A stretch of 64,000 nucleotides of DNA from Novosphingobium sp. (lineage in GTDB: Bacteria > Pseudomonadota > Alphaproteobacteria > Sphingomonadales > Sphingomonadaceae). Positions 60,423 to 64,000 of the stretch are shown one piece after another. Both the position numbers and the translations under genes were made by a program. Within the stretch, counting starts at the first letter, position 1; each line of letters starts with the position of its first letter. A model generated the notes under the pieces. The model searched no databases. It had not been told where the DNA came from and saw only the letters and a list, made by a program, of their open reading frames with translations. The stretch is taken from positions 384,501 through 448,500 of the forward strand of contig JACKKY010000004.1 in assembly GCA_024236175.1 (NCBI GenBank). Direction: 5' to 3'.

Positions 60423-60443
60423 CATCGCCTCTGCTGCCATCGT

Positions 60444-60497
60444 GAGTAAGCGATTCGGGGGTGCCGCGTAAACCCTTTTTTTGCAGCGCAGCAAAAA
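60444..60497 (-). promoter_or_regulatory. promoter and palindromic operator of the nrt operon
   Basis: Leftward: -35 TTTACG (60467-60472), 17-base spacer, -10 TTACTC (60444-60449). Immediately upstream is an inverted repeat TTTTTGC-N6-GCAAAAA (60478-60497) that starts 7 bases after the nasS stop. The same repeat type is found at 54767-54784. Shared placement in both operons suggests a common DNA-binding regulator besides NasT. Confidence 0.6.
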
Positions 60498-60504
60498 TAT
60501 CCTG

Positions 60505-61713
60505 TCACGGAAGCTTCGCGAGATAACCTGGAAGGTCGGCCGGATCGAATACGAGGCCATCGAAAAAACGGTTATTTGTCATGGTCATATCGCCTTGCTG
60601 CATGGACACTGCAAGCGGGCCGGACAAGCTCCCTTCGACTTTCGAACTGGCCCCCGGCAGCGGCTCCCCGGTCCCCGCCAATGCACTGCGGTATACGTCC
60701 GGCCGGAACACCCGGGCGGCCTGCTGGGCTTCTTCGGGGTCGAACGGGATGCCGTCCCAGCGCACCATCTGCGTGTAGAACCACTGCGCCTGGCTGACCC
60801 ACGGAAAGTTGGCAGCTTCCCGGTACTGGAACATGAAATCGGCAAAATGCACGGTGTCTTGCCCGCGCGCCATCAGCAGACGATCGGAGATCGCCCGCCG
60901 GATCAGGCGCGCATCCCCGTCGAGATATTGCGGGCGCGCCAGGATCGCTGCGTTCGCATTCCAGTTTTCGGGGTCGACGAAATGCGCCCCGGCCTTGCGC
61001 AAGGCGCGAATCAGGGCCTCGACCGAGCCGCGCTGCTGCTCCAGCACCGGCTCGCGCAAGGCGAGGACCTTCTCGACCCCGCGCCGCCAGATCTGCGCCG
61101 TGGCGAGCACGATCACCCCTGCCCCGCGCTCAACCGCAACGCTGTTCCAGGGCTCGCCGACGCAGATCGCGTCGACTTCACCGGCCGCCAGCGCATCTGC
61201 GCAGAACGGCGGCGGCACGGTGGTGATCTCCACGTCCCTGTCCGGCCGGATGCCGCAGGCGGCAAGCCAGTAGCGCATCATGTAGTTGTGGCTGGAATAA
61301 CGATGGACAACACCGAACCGCAGCGGCTTTCCGGCCTCGATCCGCTGCCGGGCGACTTCGGCAAGCGCCGCGCCGACGATCGCCGGATCTCCCAGCCGCC
61401 CGGGCGGGCTCACCCGCGCGGCGATTTCCGGCCGCATCGTGATCGCGTTTCCGTTGAGCCCCAGCACGAACGGCACAGACAGCGGCTGTGCCGGCCGCCC
61501 CCGCCCCAGTGTGGTGGCGATGGCGAGCGGCGCGACAAGATGCGCAGCGTCGCTGTGGCCGTAAAGCAGGCGATCCAGCACCGTCGCCCAGCTCACGTCC
61601 TTCACCAGCCGCAGGGTGAGCCCTTCTTCCTCGGCAAAACCATGCTCCTGCGCAAGGATCGGCAGGCAGGCATCGACCAGCGGCAGGAAACCGATGTTCA
61701 TCTCGGTTTTCAT
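60505..61713 (-). CDS. nasS: NasS nitrate-responsive sensor of NasT
   Basis: NasS is a cytoplasmic relative of nitrate-binding proteins that holds NasT inactive until nitrate or nitrite binds. The 402-residue protein has no signal peptide, starts MKTEMNIGFLPLVDACLPILAQEHGFAEEEGL and keeps the binding fold landmarks VDAICVGEPWNSVAVERG and GVVHRYSSHNYMMRYWLAACG. It resembles NrtA in its core, as expected. The start at 61713 overlaps the nasT stop (TGATG). Confidence 0.95.
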   Translation of the reverse strand: MKTEMNIGFLPLVDACLPILAQEHGFAEEEGLTLRLVKDVSWATVLDRLLYGHSDAAHLVAPLAIATTLGRGRPAQPLSVPFVLGLNGNAITMRPEIAARVSPPGRLGDPAIVGAALAEVARQRIEAGKPLRFGVVHRYSSHNYMMRYWLAACGIRPDRDVEITTVPPPFCADALAAGEVDAICVGEPWNSVAVERGAGVIVLATAQIWRRGVEKVLALREPVLEQQRGSVEALIRALRKAGAHFVDPENWNANAAILARPQYLDGDARLIRRAISDRLLMARGQDTVHFADFMFQYREAANFPWVSQAQWFYTQMVRWDGIPFDPEEAQQAARVFRPDVYRSALAGTGEPLPGASSKVEGSLSGPLAVSMQQGDMTMTNNRFFDGLVFDPADLPGYLAKLP

Positions 61714-62291
61714 CACGTCTTTCCCATCAGTTCATGCGCGGTGATCACCGCTTCGGCGATATCGGCGATGCGCCGACCCTGATTCATCGCGGTGCGGCGC
61801 AGTTCGCCATAGGCTTCGGGTTCCGGCAGTCCGCGACTGTCCATGAGGATGCGCTTCGCCTTGTCGACGGCTTCGCGTTCGGCAAGCTGCCCGCGCGCCT
61901 CGGCAAGATCGGACTGGAGGCGCGCAAATGCCCTGAACCGCCGCACGGCGAGGTCCAGAAGCGGACGGATGCGGTTGGCGGCCAGGCCATCGACCACATA
62001 GGCGGACACGCCCGCCTCGACCGAAGCGGCAATGGATTCCTCGTCCGATTCGTCGACGAACATGGCGATCGGCCTGTCGAGCACCCGGCTGACGGCGAAA
62101 TACTCCTCGAGCACGTCGCGCGACGGGTTGCCCAGGTCCATCAGCACGATGTCCGGTGCAATCTCGGTAATCCGCGCAAGCAGCCCGTTGCGGTCGGAGA
62201 CCACGAAAATTTCGCAGTCGTCCAACTCGGCGAGGCCTTCCTGAATTACCGAGGCACGCGCTGGACTTTCATCGACGATGGCAATGCGCAT
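61713..62291 (-). CDS. nasT: NasT ANTAR-domain antitermination regulator
   Basis: The 192-residue protein has a receiver-like domain (MRIAIVDESPARASVIQEGL, Asp52 in VLMDLGNPSRD), a coiled linker around 120-135 and a C-terminal ANTAR domain (DKAKRILMDSRGLPEPEAYGELRRTAMNQGRRIADIAEAVITAHELM) that binds paired A1/G4 hexaloops in RNA. It would act on the leaders at 54610-54712 and 60315-60422. Start ATG at 62291; the longer frame upstream is less supported. Confidence 0.96.
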   Translation of the reverse strand: MRIAIVDESPARASVIQEGLAELDDCEIFVVSDRNGLLARITEIAPDIVLMDLGNPSRDVLEEYFAVSRVLDRPIAMFVDESDEESIAASVEAGVSAYVVDGLAANRIRPLLDLAVRRFRAFARLQSDLAEARGQLAEREAVDKAKRILMDSRGLPEPEAYGELRRTAMNQGRRIADIAEAVITAHELMGKT

Positions 62292-62670
62292 GCAGATATT
62301 GTGCAGTGCAATATTAGCGGCGGCAAGCAGAAAGCTCAGAATACTCGGGCTCCGTACCACCCTTCCACTTGTATCGCTGCAATGCGGCGCAAAACCTCAT
62401 CGCGCACCGCACTATTTCGGCACGGTTGATGCACGCCGGCGTCCGCGCGAGCATGTCGAGCGGGTGACCGAGGCGCGCGCCCGTATCGGCCGCGACCGGA
62501 CCGCCGATTCCCGCTGCGCCGACCTGCTTCGCGATCCGAGGGGCTCGATGCGCAGGCTCCAAGCGGCACTGGGCAAATAGGAGGTGGAACGGAAAGGCTG
62601 ACGCGGAGCGGAAGCCCCGCAAAAAGAAAGGGGGCCGCAAGGCCCCCTTCCCGGTTCATGTTGTGAAGCC
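62292..62670. promoter_or_regulatory. 379-base gap upstream of nasT with a palindrome and a terminator
   Basis: The gap carries the nasT upstream region. ATATTG (62296-62301) and CAATAT (62309-62314) form an inverted repeat with core GCAGTGCA (62303-62310), just 5 bases before the nasT start. That octamer also occurs in the nirB operator at 54771-54778. A terminator for the amidohydrolase gene occupies 62621-62647. Small open frames in 62336-62580 run on either strand, and I could not support any as a gene. Confidence 0.5.
62621..62647 (-). terminator. intrinsic terminator after the amidohydrolase gene
   Basis: Leftward, ggggg-cc (62641-62647) pairs with ggccccc (62630-62636) around a 4-base loop, followed by TTTCTTTTT (62621-62629). 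This is a good rho-independent terminator for the gene ending at 62671. Confidence 0.8.
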
Positions 62671-63996
62671 TCAGGCCGGCTCGGCTTCCTCTTCGGCAGC
62701 CTTGGCGTGCTTCATGTACATTTCCATCACATCCTTCGACGTGACGGGACGCGGCGCTTCGCCACCTTCCAGCGGAGCGGCGCCGCCCGAAGAAATCAGG
62801 GTCGTGTCTACACCGGCTTCCTTCGCCTGCTGGCGCAGCGCACCGACGGTGAGCTGTTCCTTGGGGATCATGTCGAACATGTCGAACTTGAACACGCGCA
62901 TGGCGTTGAGGTGCGTGATCTTGTCGATCTGCGAGTCGGTGAGGTGTTGCGCATCCTTCCAGAGGATTTCCGGCGCATTCGGCCACGGCGCGTCGGAGTG
63001 CGGATAGTCCACCTCGTACATGATCGTGTCTTCGCCGATCAGGTCGATGTTCTTGAGCCCGTAGCCGTCGTCGATGAAACAGCTGTAGAAGTGCCGCTTC
63101 CACACGTCGCTCGGCTTCATGTCGCCGAGGTACTGCTTCGAGTGGGTCCAGGCGTTGTGCTGCGCGTGGCTGTAGTCGGCGCGTTCCATCAGGTACGGAA
63201 TCCAGCCGATGCCGCTTTCCGAGAAGCAGACCTTCAGGTCGGGATAGCGGTGAAGCGCTTCCAGGTTGATCCAGTCCGCGGCACCGAAGGCGACCGCCAT
63301 CGGCATCGTGGTGATGTTCGCTTCGACGGGCGATTCCGGCGAGCAATGCGGGGCGACGTTGCCGGTGCCGATGTGCAGGCAGATCGCCGTGCCGCATTCC
63401 GCCGCAGCCTTGAAAAGCGGCTCGTAGTAGCCGGTGTGTATGCCCGGCATGCCGCCGACGTGCGGGTTCTCGCTCATGGTCACGGCGAAGCAGTTCTTGT
63501 CGGCGAGGCGGCGGACTTCCTTGGCGGTCTCGTCCATGTCCCACAGCGGCAGGATGCCCAGCGGGATGAAGCGGCCAGGATGCGCGCCGCACCATTCGTC
63601 GATGTGCCAGTCGTTGTAGGCGCGCATGTGGGTGAGCGCCATTTTCTTGTCCTCGGCCCGGATGAACAGGCCGCCGTCGATACCCGCGACGGACGGGAAG
63701 TTCATCGAAGCGGCGATGCCGTTGACGTTCATGTCGCCAACGCGTGCATCGACATCCCAGCAGCCCTTGCGCAGCTGGTCGAGGTGAGTCGGCTCGAAAC
63801 CGTATTCCTCGCGGACGCGGCCGGTCACGGAATTGAGCGCGACATTGCGCATCCGCTTGCCCTGGTATTCCCAGAAATTCGCGCCGTCCCTGGCGACTTT
63901 CAGCTTGGGCGCGGTCTCATAGTCCTTGCCGGAAAGCTGGTTGTCGAAAACCGTCGGCGGCTCCGTGATGTGATCGTCGACGCTGACGATCACCAT
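62671..63996 (-). CDS. amidohydrolase-family (decarboxylase-type) protein, possibly cut at the window edge
   Basis: The 441-residue frame matches the amidohydrolase-2 TIM barrel: metal-binding SVDDHITEPPTVF in place of HxH, ICLHIGTGN (His), and MYEVDYPHSDAPWP with the catalytic Asp and His. Such enzymes include ACMSD-like decarboxylases and amidases; sphingomonads carry many of unknown substrate. The frame is open at the right edge, where the ATG at 63996 may not be the real start, so the N-terminus could be incomplete. It ends at a terminator. Confidence 0.88.
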   Translation of the reverse strand: MVIVSVDDHITEPPTVFDNQLSGKDYETAPKLKVARDGANFWEYQGKRMRNVALNSVTGRVREEYGFEPTHLDQLRKGCWDVDARVGDMNVNGIAASMNFPSVAGIDGGLFIRAEDKKMALTHMRAYNDWHIDEWCGAHPGRFIPLGILPLWDMDETAKEVRRLADKNCFAVTMSENPHVGGMPGIHTGYYEPLFKAAAECGTAICLHIGTGNVAPHCSPESPVEANITTMPMAVAFGAADWINLEALHRYPDLKVCFSESGIGWIPYLMERADYSHAQHNAWTHSKQYLGDMKPSDVWKRHFYSCFIDDGYGLKNIDLIGEDTIMYEVDYPHSDAPWPNAPEILWKDAQHLTDSQIDKITHLNAMRVFKFDMFDMIPKEQLTVGALRQQAKEAGVDTTLISSGGAAPLEGGEAPRPVTSKDVMEMYMKHAKAAEEEAEPA

Positions 63997-64000
63997 GTCG

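Noticed and set aside
62278..62580. Plus-strand frame of 100 codons upstream of nasT
   Set aside because: It overlaps the nasT start and palindrome, has no ribosome site and no recognisable domain, so I treat it as non-coding.

Overview
The window reads as a high-GC alphaproteobacterial chromosome, most likely a sphingomonad (Novosphingobium/Erythrobacter-type Sphingomonadales). The reasons are the gene order pal-tolB-tolA-tolR-tolQ-ybgC next to a his gene block, the alphaproteobacterial SspB, the short PEP-CTERM-like gene inside the his block, and the abundance of cytochrome P450, luciferase-like, TauD and TIM-barrel isomerase genes. I saw no tRNA, rRNA, CRISPR array, transposase or phage structural gene. 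The genus is inference from gene content.

Left part (0.5-20 kb) is mostly housekeeping. A J-domain gene and a small orphan gene are followed by one long leftward cluster: hisB-hisH-hisA-hisF, a PEP-CTERM-like mini-gene, hisE, a HIT protein, then ybgC-tolQ-tolR-tolA-tolB-pal (cell envelope). Rightward genes follow: sspB, a small conserved gene and gmk. Then come a cytochrome c lipoprotein, TerC, an MFS carrier, a lipoprotein S8 protease with a barrel-like C-terminus, dapD, a 50-residue membrane protein, a DUF1810 gene and a small ion-channel gene.

Middle part (19-46 kb) is an accessory, catabolism-like region with no obvious pathway name: a MaoC-type hydratase, a dipeptidase, three luciferase-like monooxygenases, a GMC oxidase, three TIM-barrel isomerase-like genes, an SDR, two tandem P450s, a DUF1214 gene, a CxxC carboxymuconolactone-decarboxylase-like gene, two TauD-type dioxygenases, two SnoaL-like genes, an orphan cytochrome oxidase subunit III/IV pair with a membrane partner, a kinase-like phosphotransferase and a phytanoyl-CoA dioxygenase-like gene. 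Many occur as recent-looking paralog pairs. A bacterial SET-domain gene lies among them.

Right part (48-62 kb) is a complete assimilatory nitrate system, all on the minus strand. In transcription order it is nasT-nasS, then nrtA-nrtB-nrtCD and an outer-membrane porin, then nirB-nirD-nasA-cobA. Nitrate would cross the outer membrane (porin) and inner membrane (NrtABCD), be reduced to nitrite (NasA) and ammonium (NirBD), with CobA supplying the siroheme precursor. Each of the two structural transcripts begins with a leader that I could fold by eye into two A1/G4 hexaloop hairpins followed by an intrinsic terminator, the expected target of the ANTAR regulator NasT. A matching AT-flanked palindrome sits just upstream of both promoters, with a related one at nasT. 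The window ends inside or at the very start of an amidohydrolase gene.
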